A DNA stretch of 64,000 nucleotides from JAVDCA01 sp035293985 (GCA_035293985.1 DATGLS010000032.1:349159-413158), one strand, 5' to 3'; shown: positions 51,572 through 60,655, counted from the first letter of the stretch. Notes: generated by a model not told the origin, from the letters alone. Made by a program: numbers and translations.

Positions 51572-52396
51572 TCACAATCCGAGATCGTTTAGCATCTGGT
51601 CCATGGTGCGCGAAGGCTCGGCGCAACCGGCCTCGCCGATCACCCGCGCCGGCACCCCGGCGACCGTCTTGTTGTGCGGCACCGGCTTGACGACGACCGA
51701 GCCGGCCGCGATGCGCGCGCAGTGGCCGACCTCGATATTGCCCAGGATCTTCGCCCCCGCCCCGATCATCACGCCGCGGCCGATCTTCGGATGGCGGTCG
51801 CCGTTCTCGTTGCCGGTGCCGCCGAGGGTCACGTCGTGCAGGATCGACACGTCGTCGTCGATCGCCGCGGTCTCGCCCACCACCAGCCCGGTCGCATGGT
51901 CGACGAAGATGCCCCGCCCGATGCGCGAGGCCGGGTGGATGTCGCACTGGAAGACCGAGGAGGCGCGGCTCTGCAGATAAAAGGCGAAGTCCTTGCGACC
52001 CTTGCCGTAGAGCCAGTGCGCCAGCCGGTAGGTCTGGACCGCGTGGAAGCCCTTGAAATAGAGCACCGGCTCGATGAAGCGGTTGGTGGCCGGATCGCGG
52101 TCGTAGGTCGCGACGATGTCGGCGCGGAATGCGTCGCCCAGCGCTGGCGTATCCTCGATCGCGTCCATGTAGGCCTGCCGGATCAGCTCACCGGAGACGT
52201 CCGGATGGTCGAGCCGCTCAGCGATACGGTGGACGACGACCTGCTCGAGCCGGTCGTGATGGAGCACCGACGAATAGATGAAGGAGGACAGCTCCGGCTC
52301 CTGCCGCACCACCGCCTCGGCCTCGCGCCGGATGCGCGTCCACACCGGGTCGACCTTGTCGAGGACGTCGACGGCCTTGGTCTGCTGCTGATTCAT
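51572..52396 (-). CDS. cysE: Serine O-acetyltransferase
   Basis: A 274-residue enzyme making O-acetylserine from serine and acetyl-CoA, the first step of cysteine synthesis, in the cytoplasm. The N-terminal helical domain (VDPVWTRIRREAEAVVRQEP) is followed by the hexapeptide-repeat beta-helix: DIHPASRIGRGIFVDHATGLVVGETAAIDDDVSILHDVTLGGTGNENGDRHPKIGRGVMIGAGAKILGNI. The catalytic His is in HDVTLGG and HATGLVVGE. The C-terminal tail ends in DLGL rather than the terminal Ile typical of the CysK-binding tail. GGGAGG precedes the ATG by seven bases. Confidence 0.93.
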   Translation of the reverse strand: MNQQQTKAVDVLDKVDPVWTRIRREAEAVVRQEPELSSFIYSSVLHHDRLEQVVVHRIAERLDHPDVSGELIRQAYMDAIEDTPALGDAFRADIVATYDRDPATNRFIEPVLYFKGFHAVQTYRLAHWLYGKGRKDFAFYLQSRASSVFQCDIHPASRIGRGIFVDHATGLVVGETAAIDDDVSILHDVTLGGTGNENGDRHPKIGRGVMIGAGAKILGNIEVGHCARIAAGSVVVKPVPHNKTVAGVPARVIGEAGCAEPSRTMDQMLNDLGL

Positions 52397-52511
52397 AATG
52401 TGCCTCCCGGGGGTCGAGGTCCCGATGGGTCATAACGGTTTAGCACAAATAGGGACCCTGCAGGACCCCCGCAATCGAACCCGCGATCCATCAAAGAAAG
52501 TCACCGATCCA

Positions 52512-53384
52512 TCACAGGTCCTTAAGGAATTCCAGGATGGCGGCGGAAAACTGATCGTTCTTGTCGCCCGCGACCATATGGCGGGCCCCCGAGACATCGG
52601 CGAAACGGGCGTGCGGCACCAGCGCCAGGAACTCCCGGGCATGCTCCTCCCGCACCAGCTCGGAGGCGCCGCCGCGCACCAGCATCGCCGGTATTTTGAG
52701 GCCGCGCGCCGCCACGATCAGCCTGTCCTCGATCAGGCCGCGCGCGCCGCCGACCGGTCGGCGGCCGTCGAGAAAGCGCGGATCCCAGTGCCAGCGCCAG
52801 CGCCCGTCGGCATGTAGCCGCAGGTTCTTCTTCAAGCCTTCGGTCGACCGTGGCCGCGGCCGGTGCGGCAGGTAGGCTGCGACCGCATCAGCCGCCTCCT
52901 CGACGGTGGCGAAGCCGTCGCGCGCATGCTCGCGCATGAAGCCCTGCACCTTGGCGACGCCGCTGAGATCGACCCGCGGCGTGATGTCGACCAGCACCAG
53001 CGCGGCGAAGATCGGCGCGTCCCCGTTCGCCTGTGCCTCGCCCGCCGCGAACAGCGACGCGATGCCACCGAGCGATGCGCCGATCACCACCGGCCGCGCC
53101 CCGTGGCGCCGTTCGAGCTCGGCCGCGACCGTCGTGACGTCGGCGGCGAAATCCTTGAACCCATAGGCGCCGTCCGCGACCCACTGGGAATCGCCGTGCC
53201 CGCGCTGGTCGACCGCATAGCCGACCCAGCCGGCGCGGGCGATCTCGACCGCGGTCTTGCGCCAGGCGTGGCGCGTCTGCCCGCCGCCGTGCAGCAGCAG
53301 CACGGGCCGGCCGGCATCGCCGAACACGTCGGCCGCCAGCCGGTTGCGGCTGGCGCCGACGAAGGCCTCATGCAGCGAGCTCAC
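52512..53384 (-). CDS. Alpha/beta hydrolase
   Basis: A 290-residue alpha/beta hydrolase. HGGGQ (32-36) is the oxyanion region, the nucleophile elbow is GASLGG (102-107, Ser104), and the C-terminal His is in SGARHMVAG. The segment VDQRGHGDSQW matches the family. A helical cap (150-220) with Arg/Pro-rich stretch RPRPRSTEGLKKNL lies between. Its start overlaps the stop of the next hydrolase (53381) as ATGA, so the two are translationally coupled. Confidence 0.83.
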   Translation of the reverse strand: MSSLHEAFVGASRNRLAADVFGDAGRPVLLLHGGGQTRHAWRKTAVEIARAGWVGYAVDQRGHGDSQWVADGAYGFKDFAADVTTVAAELERRHGARPVVIGASLGGIASLFAAGEAQANGDAPIFAALVLVDITPRVDLSGVAKVQGFMREHARDGFATVEEAADAVAAYLPHRPRPRSTEGLKKNLRLHADGRWRWHWDPRFLDGRRPVGGARGLIEDRLIVAARGLKIPAMLVRGGASELVREEHAREFLALVPHARFADVSGARHMVAGDKNDQFSAAILEFLKDL

Positions 53385-54151
53385 GCGCGCTCCTCGAGAA
53401 ACGCGAGCACGTCCGCCTTGAACACCTTGTCGCCGACCGCGAGCATATGGTCGCGCCCCGGAATGCCGAGGGCGCGCGCGTTCGGCATCAGCATCGCCAG
53501 TTCCTGCGGCGAGCCCGCGATCGGATCCTTGGTGCCGACGGCGACCAGCGTCGGCACCGTGATCCGGGCGACCTCCTCGCGCGTCAGCGTCTGGCGCGAG
53601 CCACGGATGCAGGCGGCGAGCGCCTTGAGATCGGACTTCGTCTGCTGCGCAAAGGCACGGAACGCATAGCCCTGCGGGTCCGTCACCTGCGTGATCGATG
53701 GCGCCTCGAGCGCGTCCGCGATGGTCTCGGGCAGGCCGACGCCTCCCACCAGCCGACTGCCGAGCCCACCGATGACGAGGCTGCGCACGCGCGTCGGATG
53801 GGCAAGCGCGACGAACGCCGCCGTGCGTGCGCCCATCGAGTAGCCCATCAGATCGGCGCGCTCGAGCCCGAGGTGATCCAGCAGCGCGCGCACGTCCTCT
53901 GCCATGATCGCGGTGTGGTAGCGCGCCCGGTCGTAGAGCTTGGTCGAGGCGCCGTGCCCCCGGTTGTCGAGCGCGATCGCGCGCCGGCCGGCGCGGGTCA
54001 GCGTATCGACCCAGCCGGGCGTGACCCAGTTGGTCTCCTTGGTCGACGCGAAGCCGTGCACCAGCACGACCGGCGCGCCCTCCCCGGCGTCCAGATAGGC
54101 GATGTCGGCGTCATCGGAGCGAAACGTGCCGGTGCGGAAATTTTGAGCCAT
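53381..54151 (-). CDS. Alpha/beta hydrolase
   Basis: A 256-residue alpha/beta hydrolase with HGFAST (32-37), elbow GYSMGA (103-108, Ser105), Asp in VAVGTKDPIAG and His in GRDHMLAV. LDNRGHGASTK is the usual third-strand segment. Start at 54151 has AAGGGA five to six bases upstream; the frame is open nine codons further. First of two coupled hydrolase genes on this strand. It may act with its partner on one ester pathway. Confidence 0.84.
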   Translation of the reverse strand: MAQNFRTGTFRSDDADIAYLDAGEGAPVVLVHGFASTKETNWVTPGWVDTLTRAGRRAIALDNRGHGASTKLYDRARYHTAIMAEDVRALLDHLGLERADLMGYSMGARTAAFVALAHPTRVRSLVIGGLGSRLVGGVGLPETIADALEAPSITQVTDPQGYAFRAFAQQTKSDLKALAACIRGSRQTLTREEVARITVPTLVAVGTKDPIAGSPQELAMLMPNARALGIPGRDHMLAVGDKVFKADVLAFLEERA

Positions 54152-54474
54152 TCGAATCCCTTGCTGCCGGGACTTCATACACGGGTGTCATGCTCAGTCG
54201 AGCGCGCGGACGCATGCGAGCCCTGCCGGCGGCATTGCCATCGCGGCTGAGGTAACCCTTGCGGTCGTCGTAAAAAACAGCATCATCAGATGGTTGAATT
54301 GATTTATTGCGGTCAAGAATTGGGATGAAGGTGATTTCGACGGCGGTCCTGCCTCGCCATCGGCCCGAGCGGTCGCCCATCACGATTGATCCCAGTCAAA
54401 GCCGCGGACTTCCCGATCGTAGACTTTCAACCGGACCGGCCTCCCTCAGAGGCGGTCAGCACAGAGGGGCGGCT
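54152..54474. other. 323-base divergent intergenic region
   Basis: Region between the hydrolase pair and the crystallin-like gene. It contains an AT-rich block (54265-54320) and the FNR/FixK-type box at 54386-54399. No credible gene lies in it. Confidence 0.5.
54386..54399. promoter_or_regulatory. FNR/FixK-type box
   Basis: TTGATCCCAGTCAA matches the TTGAT-N4-ATCAA consensus of FNR/FixK regulators in 9 of 10 defined positions. It lies 76 bases before the start codon at 54475, a typical activating distance. Rhizobial FixK sites of the form TTGATCCxxGTCAA are known. It points to control of the crystallin-like gene by oxygen limitation. No FixK/FNR gene is in the window. Confidence 0.55.
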
Positions 54475-55455
54475 ATGTCCAAACGGATGATCCTGTATGC
54501 GTTGGCCGGTGTGGCCGGCCTCGCGCTCGCGACGGGCGACACGGCCGCCGCGCCGCAGAAGGCGAGGCACTTCGGCACACGGACCACCACGCACGCCACC
54601 GCGGCTCGGCGGGCGACGTTCCAATCCCGTGTCACCCACAAGGCCACCGTGCAGCGGCAAACCGCGACGCACCAGCGCTTCCACAAGGCCGCCGTCACCC
54701 ACCAGAGCACGCCGACCCACCAGACGCATTTCGGCACGCTGCATACTCACACCCCGAGCAAGAGTTCGATCCCCACCACCCCGAACAAGACGTCGACCCC
54801 CACGAAGGTCGTCCTCCAGGGCAAGTTCAAGAACGGTCCCAAGCACGTCGGGCCGGTCCTCGCCAAGAAGTTCCCGATCATCAAGATCTCCAACAACAAG
54901 ATCGTGCCGATCTGGAAGTCGGGGCCGAAGAAGATCTGGGTCGGGGGCCACTGGAAGGTGTTCGTGCCGTTCACGGCGCTCAGCGTCGTGCTGGTCGGCG
55001 GACACTACTACTGGCCGGACGCCTATCTCACGGTCGGCCGTCCCTACTGCGAGGGCGTCACGCCGGACGGCTGCCGGCTCAACTGGCAGCTGGTCAACTT
55101 CACCGACGGCGGCAACGCCTGGCAGTGCGTCCAATATTGCCCGCGTCCGGATGCGCCGCCGCCCGCGCAGTCGGCCTCGCTGGTGCCGCCGCCGCTGCCG
55201 CCGGGCGGGGCGTGCGAGGTCACCATCCACTCGGAGCCGAATCTCGCCGGCCAGGATGCCACGACCGGCGAAGAGCAGCCGGCGCTCCGCCAGACCGGCT
55301 GGCAGGACGCGATCGCCTCGATCGAGGTGAAGAGCGGCGTGTGGGACTTCTTCTCCGACGAGAACTTCACCGGCAACAACATGCGGCTGCGGCCTGGCAC
55401 CTACCAGAACCTCGGACCGGACTGGACGCGCAAGATCAATTCGTTCCGTGCGTGA
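54475..55455 (+). CDS. Secreted beta/gamma-crystallin-domain protein
   Basis: A 326-residue exported protein. Signal peptide residues 1-26 (ILYALAGVAGLALATGDTAAA). Residues 27-112 are a Thr/His/Lys-rich low-complexity region (TTTHATAARR, THQTHFGTLHTHTP). Residues 113-180 include a hydrophobic hairpin (WKVFVPFTALSVVLVGGHYYWPDAY). Residues 247-326 form a beta/gamma-crystallin domain: CEVTIHSEPNLAGQ and VWDFFSDENFTGNNMRLRPGTYQNL, the Greek-key hallmark (Y/WxxFYxxxNFxG). Such domains often bind Ca2+. GAGGGG lies before the ATG. FNR/FixK-type box upstream. Confidence 0.82.
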   Translation: MSKRMILYALAGVAGLALATGDTAAAPQKARHFGTRTTTHATAARRATFQSRVTHKATVQRQTATHQRFHKAAVTHQSTPTHQTHFGTLHTHTPSKSSIPTTPNKTSTPTKVVLQGKFKNGPKHVGPVLAKKFPIIKISNNKIVPIWKSGPKKIWVGGHWKVFVPFTALSVVLVGGHYYWPDAYLTVGRPYCEGVTPDGCRLNWQLVNFTDGGNAWQCVQYCPRPDAPPPAQSASLVPPPLPPGGACEVTIHSEPNLAGQDATTGEEQPALRQTGWQDAIASIEVKSGVWDFFSDENFTGNNMRLRPGTYQNLGPDWTRKINSFRA

Positions 55456-55483
55456 TGACGGCGGTCCCGCAGTAAACGGCGCC

Positions 55484-55570
55484 GTAGGTTGGGTCGAGCC
55501 CCCTTGGCGAGACCCAACACGACACGCCCGCCGATCTCGGATCTCGCGAAGAGCTCGATCCAACCCTACC
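55484..55570. repeat. Dispersed intergenic repeat (GTAGGTTGGGT family)
   Basis: GTAGGTTGGGTCGAGCC at the left and GAGCTCGATCCAACCCTACC at the right form an inverted repeat between two convergent genes. Confidence 0.6.
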
Positions 55571-55625
55571 CGCGGCTGTCGCCAGCCGGCGGCGCGAGCC
55601 GCCGCACGAGTAGCTTGGCGCGCGC

Positions 55626-56387
55626 TCACGCAGCGCGGTCGAGCAGCCATCGAAAGGCCCGGCGCAGCTCCGCTGCGCCGTCACGCTCGTACCAACGACC
55701 GTGCGCCAGGATCACGCGTTCCGGGTTCCAGGCGATCATCGTCTCGATGGCGGCACGCAGCGCGGAGCGATGTCGCGCGAAGGTCGCCCGCATGTCGCGG
55801 GGCATGCCGCCGTGCGGATCCTGCACGCCGCCGAGCCGGGTCACCCAGCGCATCACGAGACCAAGCCGATGCGGCTCGAAATTCTCGATCAGATCCGTCA
55901 ACACGAGGGTGCGGCTGGCACGATGAAAGAAGGCAACCTCCGTCATGTAGCTGCCGGTGATCCGCAGGGTGGTGATCTCGGCATCCCACGGATACCCCCG
56001 GTCACGATCGAGCGTGCTGGCGGCGAAATCGATGCGCTCGCCCGCCTGCTCGCGGATGCATGGCGCGAGCCAGACGGTGGCGTCGGGAAATGCGGCGTGC
56101 CACTCGGGGATCCACCAGTAATGCAGCCGATTGGGCCCGACGATCCAGCGCGGACGGCCCATCTGTGCAATTTGCGTGGCCAACGCCGGCGTGAGCGGCG
56201 TCGGCGAATGAATGAGGAGATCGCCGCCGGCGAGCCGGACGACGGTCATCCGCGTCGGAAACGGTGCCTGCATGAACGGCGGGCCGAAGCGGATCAGCGG
56301 GCCGTCGACGATCCACACATCATCCGTCACGCCCTTCAAGACATTGAGCGGGGGATAGCCGCGGCGCTCATCGAGATTGTCCGGCAT
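55626..56387 (-). CDS. DUF4336-type MBL-fold protein
   Basis: A 253-residue protein of the DUF4336 group, a metallo-beta-lactamase-like fold: VWIVDGPLIRFGPPFMQAPFPTRMTVVRLAGGDLLIHSPTPLTPALATQIAQMGRPRWIVGPNRLHYWWIPEW. The usual HxHxDH signature is reduced to GPNRLHYWW, so zinc ligands are largely missing and hydrolase activity is doubtful. LTDLIENFEP and LAHGRWYERDG correspond to later motif positions. No signal peptide. Confidence 0.75.
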   Translation of the reverse strand: MPDNLDERRGYPPLNVLKGVTDDVWIVDGPLIRFGPPFMQAPFPTRMTVVRLAGGDLLIHSPTPLTPALATQIAQMGRPRWIVGPNRLHYWWIPEWHAAFPDATVWLAPCIREQAGERIDFAASTLDRDRGYPWDAEITTLRITGSYMTEVAFFHRASRTLVLTDLIENFEPHRLGLVMRWVTRLGGVQDPHGGMPRDMRATFARHRSALRAAIETMIAWNPERVILAHGRWYERDGAAELRRAFRWLLDRAA

Positions 56388-56414
56388 TCCGATTCGGTCC
56401 GGGCCGCATGTCCA

Positions 56415-57539
56415 TCAAGCCGGCATCGGTGCCGGCGTTGCCGCGGCGCGGGTCAGCGCCGCGATCTCCTGCCGCAGCCGCCGCATCCGCCGCCAGTCGC
56501 AGTAACGCAAGGTGGCGCGCTCGGTCAGGCTGCGGACCGAGGCGAGAAAGCCGAGCAGTATCATCACGGCGCCGAATGCCCAGCTGGCGATCTGCAAGGT
56601 CGCGAAGCCGAGCATGATGGCCGCTCGGCCCGCGAGCTTGATGATGGCGCGGGTCTTGCCGCCGGTCGCCGCCGCCAGGCGGGCGAACCGCGAGAGGTCG
56701 CGCGGCCCTTGCGAAAGCTTGAGGCTGTCGAGCGCCGCGCGCGTGCCGGCTTTCGCCTGCACGCGGCCCACGTCGCGCATCGTGTCGAGCAGCTCTTCCG
56801 CCTTCTCGAGCTTGACCGCCTCACGCAAGCCACGCTCGGAGAATGTCGCGCTCGTGACCGCCCGCCGCGCGGCGGCCATGTCGACGACGCCGCGCAGCGA
56901 GCGCACCAGCCACGCGCCCATTTGCACGCCGAGCCGTCCGGTCTTGCGCGCCGCCTTGACCAGCGAGAGGCCGACCCGCGCCGGCGCGGCGAGGCCGTCC
57001 GACGCATAGGTGCCGAGCGTGATCGCGAGACCGACGCAGGCGAGGCCGAACACTGCCCGGTCGACCGGCTCGTCCTTGACGTAATGGACGCCCTCGCGCG
57101 TTGCATCGCGCACGTCGCCGAACACGAGCAGGTCGCCGAGCGCGGTGCCGGCGAGCTCCACCCCGTCATTCGGCTCGCCGACGACGAAGCCACGCGCGAA
57201 CCGCTTGACGTTGCGCACCGCGCGCGCCGGGCCGGAGTTGGCCGCCTTGACCCGCTCGGCGAGGTCCGGCCGGATCGTGATGCCGCGATCGGCGGCGAGC
57301 GCCGTGAAGCTGTTGGCGAGGTCGATATCGCCCGCGGCAAGCGCTGCCTCGACCTCGTGCTCGGCCACCGCCGGCGTGAGACGCGCGTCGACCGCCCGAT
57401 TGGCGATCTCGACCGGCTCGTCGCGCAGCCACACTGACGCCTGATCGAACCAGCGTGGCGCCATCGCGTAAGCGACGGCTGCGAGAAACAGGGCGACGAA
57501 GAATGGCCACACAATGAGCTTTTGCCGCTTTTGCCGCAT
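56415..57539 (-). CDS. Hypothetical membrane protein
   Basis: A 374-residue protein with an N-terminal transmembrane helix (LIVWPFFVALFLAAVAYAM), a helical region to about 140, a hydrophobic block near 145-160 (VFGLACVGLAITLGTYASDG), a basic helical region (KAARKTGRLGVQMGAWLVRSLRGVVDMAAARR) and hydrophobic segments near 325-345 (AIMLGFATLQIASWAFGAVMILLGFLASV). No family recognised. Start at 57539 has no good ribosome site; the ATG is kept because the first helix begins there. Divergent from the membrane protein at 57754. Confidence 0.65.
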   Translation of the reverse strand: MRQKRQKLIVWPFFVALFLAAVAYAMAPRWFDQASVWLRDEPVEIANRAVDARLTPAVAEHEVEAALAAGDIDLANSFTALAADRGITIRPDLAERVKAANSGPARAVRNVKRFARGFVVGEPNDGVELAGTALGDLLVFGDVRDATREGVHYVKDEPVDRAVFGLACVGLAITLGTYASDGLAAPARVGLSLVKAARKTGRLGVQMGAWLVRSLRGVVDMAAARRAVTSATFSERGLREAVKLEKAEELLDTMRDVGRVQAKAGTRAALDSLKLSQGPRDLSRFARLAAATGGKTRAIIKLAGRAAIMLGFATLQIASWAFGAVMILLGFLASVRSLTERATLRYCDWRRMRRLRQEIAALTRAAATPAPMPA

Positions 57540-57753
57540 GGGAAGAAGTCCGCTGGGTCCCGCGCGCTCGGGCGGAATATCCGCACGGGTCCGTTGGAAA
57601 TAAGCAGAGAATAAGTCGGGATTACGCCGCCGTATGTGCCCGATCAACTTGCCGCCCGATGGGCGAGACGTTAACCGTTGTGGTCACCGGGAACTCGCGG
57701 CTTTCCCGGCCGTTCGCCTCAGCGGCTGCCTCTGCAACTCGGCGTCGCCCGCC

Positions 57754-58380
57754 ATGACCCTGATCAAGCTGCTCACCGCCCCGATTCGGCGACTGGTCGG
57801 GATGCCGCTGTTTCAGCTCTGCGTCGTCGTGCTGATCGTATTCCTGCTGCAAGGCGCGCCGGACCATTCGGTCTTCGGCCGGGTCTATGACGGCCTGGAC
57901 AAGCTCGTCTCCGGCAGCATCGCGCTGATCGCCGACGCGATCTCGGTCAAGTCGTTCACCCAGGCCTTGCTGACCGTCGCCCTGATGATCTTCTACGTGT
58001 TCCTCGTCTGCCTGATCGCGCTCGCGATCGCGCGCCGGCTCATTCGCCGCGGCGTCGATTTCGCCGGCCGCAAGAACCTGTTCGGCCTGCGCAACACCAT
58101 CGCGCGCGAGCGCGGCATCGAAGCGTATCGCGCCTGGGAGCCGCTCGAGCACCTGCGCCCGCCCAACGTCCCGCAGCCCGTCTGGGAGGAGCGCTTCGCC
58201 TGGCCGGCCGACAACCGGCCGCCCTATCCGAGCCTGTGGCGGCGCATCGCCTTCGAGGTCGCGAGCTTCGTGATCTTTGTGCTGCTGATCCTGGTGCTGC
58301 TACAGGAGGTCGTCGGGCTGCCGGTGTTCGCGTGGGTGGCGGACGCCGGCAAGGCGCTGCGCGGCTGGGTCGGGTTGTAG
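57754..58380 (+). CDS. Hypothetical membrane protein
   Basis: A 208-residue protein with three hydrophobic segments: FQLCVVVLIVFLLQG, ALLTVALMIFYVFLVCLIALAIARRL and IAFEVASFVIFVLLILVLLQEVVGLPVFAWV. The soluble loop (110-165) contains YRAWEPLEHLRPPNVPQPVWEERFAWP. No family recognised. ATG at 57754 is chosen as first codon before the first helix; ribosome site is weak. Possibly functionally linked to the divergent membrane gene at 56415. Confidence 0.62.
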   Translation: MTLIKLLTAPIRRLVGMPLFQLCVVVLIVFLLQGAPDHSVFGRVYDGLDKLVSGSIALIADAISVKSFTQALLTVALMIFYVFLVCLIALAIARRLIRRGVDFAGRKNLFGLRNTIARERGIEAYRAWEPLEHLRPPNVPQPVWEERFAWPADNRPPYPSLWRRIAFEVASFVIFVLLILVLLQEVVGLPVFAWVADAGKALRGWVGL

Positions 58381-58494
58381 CCCGCATGGAGCGCAGCGTA
58401 ATGCGGGGAAAGCCCTTCCCCCGATTACGGCGCGAAGCCTGTCATCGGGCGGCGCTTCGCGCCGGCCCGTGGGCGCCTCCATCCGGGTAAGCCG
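58381..58494. repeat. Dispersed intergenic repeat (CCCGCATGGAGCGCAGCG family)
   Basis: CCCGCATGGAGCGCAGCGTAATGCGGG at the left forms a hairpin; GGCGCCTCCATCCGGGTAAG closes the right end. It lies between two convergent genes. Only one copy is in this window. Confidence 0.55.
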
Positions 58495-59373
58495 CTACGC
58501 CGTCTTGATGAAGTCGACCAATATTCGCGCAGTTTCTTCCGGAAACATATCGACGAAGAAATGCCCGCCCGGCAGCGACGCCTCGCGCGCCTGCACGCAG
58601 CGCTTGCGCCACTCGGCCGGGATATCGAACAGCCGGGCCATCACGCCGCGCGATCCATGGAAGGCGAGCGTCGGGCACGCGACCTTGCGGCCGAGATCGG
58701 CGGCGTCGTGCGCGAGATCGATGGTCGCGGCCGCCCGATAGTCGGCGCATGAGCCATGCATCATCGCCGGATCGCGCCAGCAGCGGCGATAATCGGCAAG
58801 CATCTCCGGCTCGAAGTCGCCGATCGTCGTGGCGCCCCAGCCGGTGAGACAGGTCTCGTAGAAGAGATCGGGATCGTAGGCGATCATCTTTTCCGGAAAA
58901 GGCTCCGGCTGCGCCAGGAAATACCAATGCCAGTAGGCGCCGGCGACTTCGCGGTTGGTGTCCATGAACATCGCGTAGGTCGGTACGATGTCGAGCACGG
59001 CGAGCGACATCACGGCGTCCGGATGGTCGAGCGCCATCCGGTGGCCGGTGCGGCCGCCGCGATCATGGCCGACCAGGTGGAAGCGGTCGAAACCGAGCCG
59101 CCGCATCAGCCCGAGCTGATCCTCAGCCATCGCGCGGAACGCATAGTTCGACCGGTCGGGCAGGCAGCGCGGCTTGCTCGAGTCCCCGTAACCGCGCAGG
59201 TCGGCGCACACCACGGTGAAATGGGCGGCGAGTAGCGGCGCAACGCCCGCCCACATCGCCTTGCTCTGGGGAAACCCATGCAGCAGCAGGACGGGGGGTC
59301 CCACGCCGCCGATGATCGCCGCTACCTCGAGCGATCCGACGGCGACGCGCCGGTGTTGAAAGCCCTCGAACAC
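58495..59373 (-). CDS. Haloacetate (fluoroacetate-type) dehalogenase
   Basis: A 292-residue alpha/beta hydrolase whose key residues match fluoroacetate dehalogenase: nucleophile Asp104 with Arg105 and Arg108 in GHDRGGR (102-108), Asp128 in LDIVPT, His149-Trp150 in YWHWYF, Tyr212 in DYRAAATID and His271 in PGGHFF. The spacing agrees with the enzyme known from Rhodopseudomonas palustris (D110, R111, R114, D134, H155, W156, Y219, H280) with a near-constant offset. It would convert haloacetate to glycolate plus halide. Start is GTG at 59373. Third gene of a TetR-ABM-dehalogenase operon. Confidence 0.85.
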   Translation of the reverse strand: MFEGFQHRRVAVGSLEVAAIIGGVGPPVLLLHGFPQSKAMWAGVAPLLAAHFTVVCADLRGYGDSSKPRCLPDRSNYAFRAMAEDQLGLMRRLGFDRFHLVGHDRGGRTGHRMALDHPDAVMSLAVLDIVPTYAMFMDTNREVAGAYWHWYFLAQPEPFPEKMIAYDPDLFYETCLTGWGATTIGDFEPEMLADYRRCWRDPAMMHGSCADYRAAATIDLAHDAADLGRKVACPTLAFHGSRGVMARLFDIPAEWRKRCVQAREASLPGGHFFVDMFPEETARILVDFIKTA

Positions 59374-59389
59374 GCCGCCTCGCCGGGGG

Positions 59390-59716
59390 CTATCGCGACG
59401 CTACGCCGAAGGCGGCCGCATCGGCGATCTCGTAATGCCGGGCGAAGCCGTCGAAGTCGGAAAGCACCGCGCGCGCCTCCGGCTCGACCACCGCGACCTC
59501 CGGATCGTCGCCGGCAAAGGCCTTCACGAACTCGATGCTTTCCCACAGCGTCACCGCCAGGAACTCGACGTCGCCCTTCGTCTGCCGCGTCAGCAGGTAG
59601 GCGCCGCGATGGCCGGGCAGCGCCGCGAGCGAGGGAAACACGTGTCGCGTCGCATGCGCCTCGTAACGCGGCGCGTTGTCGGCCGTCGCCTGGCCGCGCC
59701 AGATGCGTGCAATCAT
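59390..59716 (-). CDS. Antibiotic biosynthesis monooxygenase (ABM)-domain protein
   Basis: A 108-residue protein with the small ferredoxin-like ABM fold: MIARIWRGQATADNAPRYEAHATRHVFPSLAALPGHRGAYLLTRQTKGDVEFLAVTLWESIEFVKAFAGDDPEVAVV, with the typical 'LWESxExxxAF' signature. Such proteins catalyse cofactor-free oxygenation or act as dimeric binding domains. AAGGAG lies seven bases before the ATG. Its start overlaps the stop of the TetR gene (ATGA) and the dehalogenase gene follows after 16 bases. Confidence 0.84.
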   Translation of the reverse strand: MIARIWRGQATADNAPRYEAHATRHVFPSLAALPGHRGAYLLTRQTKGDVEFLAVTLWESIEFVKAFAGDDPEVAVVEPEARAVLSDFDGFARHYEIADAAAFGVASR

Positions 59717-60651
59717 GGTCCGTCTCCTTGCTGTTGATCGTCCCCATGCGGTGTCGTCGGATCGTCGCGCCACACGCACACCACGTCGCCGCGCGCGGTG
59801 GTGCCGCCGCCTGCGTCGAGCAGATCCACCTCGATGACGGCGATGCGCCCTTCCGATCGCACCGATCGCACCTTCGCGCCTTCGGCCCGCGACGGCGTGC
59901 TGGTCGACACGTCACTCATCGCCAGCCGCAGAATCGTCCAGTCGCCGGTCGCTGCCACTTCCGATGCCGCGCGCGCCGCATCGAGCGCCGTCGCCTCGAT
60001 CAGCGCCGCCGGCGAGAGCCGCGGCGACGGCGCGCCGGCACGCGGCCGATGCGGCGCAATCGCGGCCCACGCGGCGTCGGCGAGCACGTCGGCAAACGAG
60101 GTCGGGCGTGCCGACAGCGAGCCGGACAGCCAGCGCCGCGCCACGAAATGCGCCGGGCCGTTGACCAGCGCGGCGAGCACGGTGAGCGGCAGATCGCGGA
60201 TCACGCCGGCATGCGCGAGCGGCGCCATCCAGTCGCGCACGTGCTCGGCGGTGGCGCGATTGAGCTCGCGCACCGCGGCGCCGTGCGCCGGCTGCCAGTC
60301 CGGACGCCCGCGCTCGTACATGAACCAGGCGAGATCCCGGTTCTGCTCGACCCACGCCAGGTGGTGATGCACCGCCGCCCGCACGGTCGCGCGCGCCGCC
60401 TTGGCGTGCACGACTTTGGCGCCGCGATGGCGCGCGAGCGCCTGCACCAGCCCGGTCTGGTAGGACGCGATGCCGCGTAGGTAGAGCGCCTCGGCGATCG
60501 CGTCCTTGGTGGGAAAATGATGAAACAGCGCGCCGTTGCTCACCCCGGCCCGCGCCGTGATCTGCCCCGTCGTCGCCCGCTCGAAGCCGTGCGCCACGAA
60601 GGTCGCCAGTGCGGCGTCGAGGATGATCTCCTTGGGATCGCGATTGCTCAC
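59713..60651 (-). CDS. TetR-family regulator with PaaI/hotdog-like C-terminal domain
   Basis: A 312-residue protein. Residues 1-56 are the TetR DNA-binding domain (KEIILDAALATFVAHGFERATTGQITARAGVSNGALFHHFPTKDAIAEALY); residues 60-200 the helical core. Residues 213-295 match the long helix and sheet of a hotdog thioesterase (ALIEATALDAARAASEV, LRLAMSDVSTSTPSR, SEGRIAVIEVDLLDAGGGTTARGDVVCVW), lacking the first catalytic strand. Normal TetR proteins are about 200 residues, so this is a fusion. Ribosome site GGAGG and a palindromic operator precede it. It probably autoregulates the operon. Confidence 0.83.
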   Translation of the reverse strand: MSNRDPKEIILDAALATFVAHGFERATTGQITARAGVSNGALFHHFPTKDAIAEALYLRGIASYQTGLVQALARHRGAKVVHAKAARATVRAAVHHHLAWVEQNRDLAWFMYERGRPDWQPAHGAAVRELNRATAEHVRDWMAPLAHAGVIRDLPLTVLAALVNGPAHFVARRWLSGSLSARPTSFADVLADAAWAAIAPHRPRAGAPSPRLSPAALIEATALDAARAASEVAATGDWTILRLAMSDVSTSTPSRAEGAKVRSVRSEGRIAVIEVDLLDAGGGTTARGDVVCVWRDDPTTPHGDDQQQGDGP

Positions 60652-60655
60652 CTCC

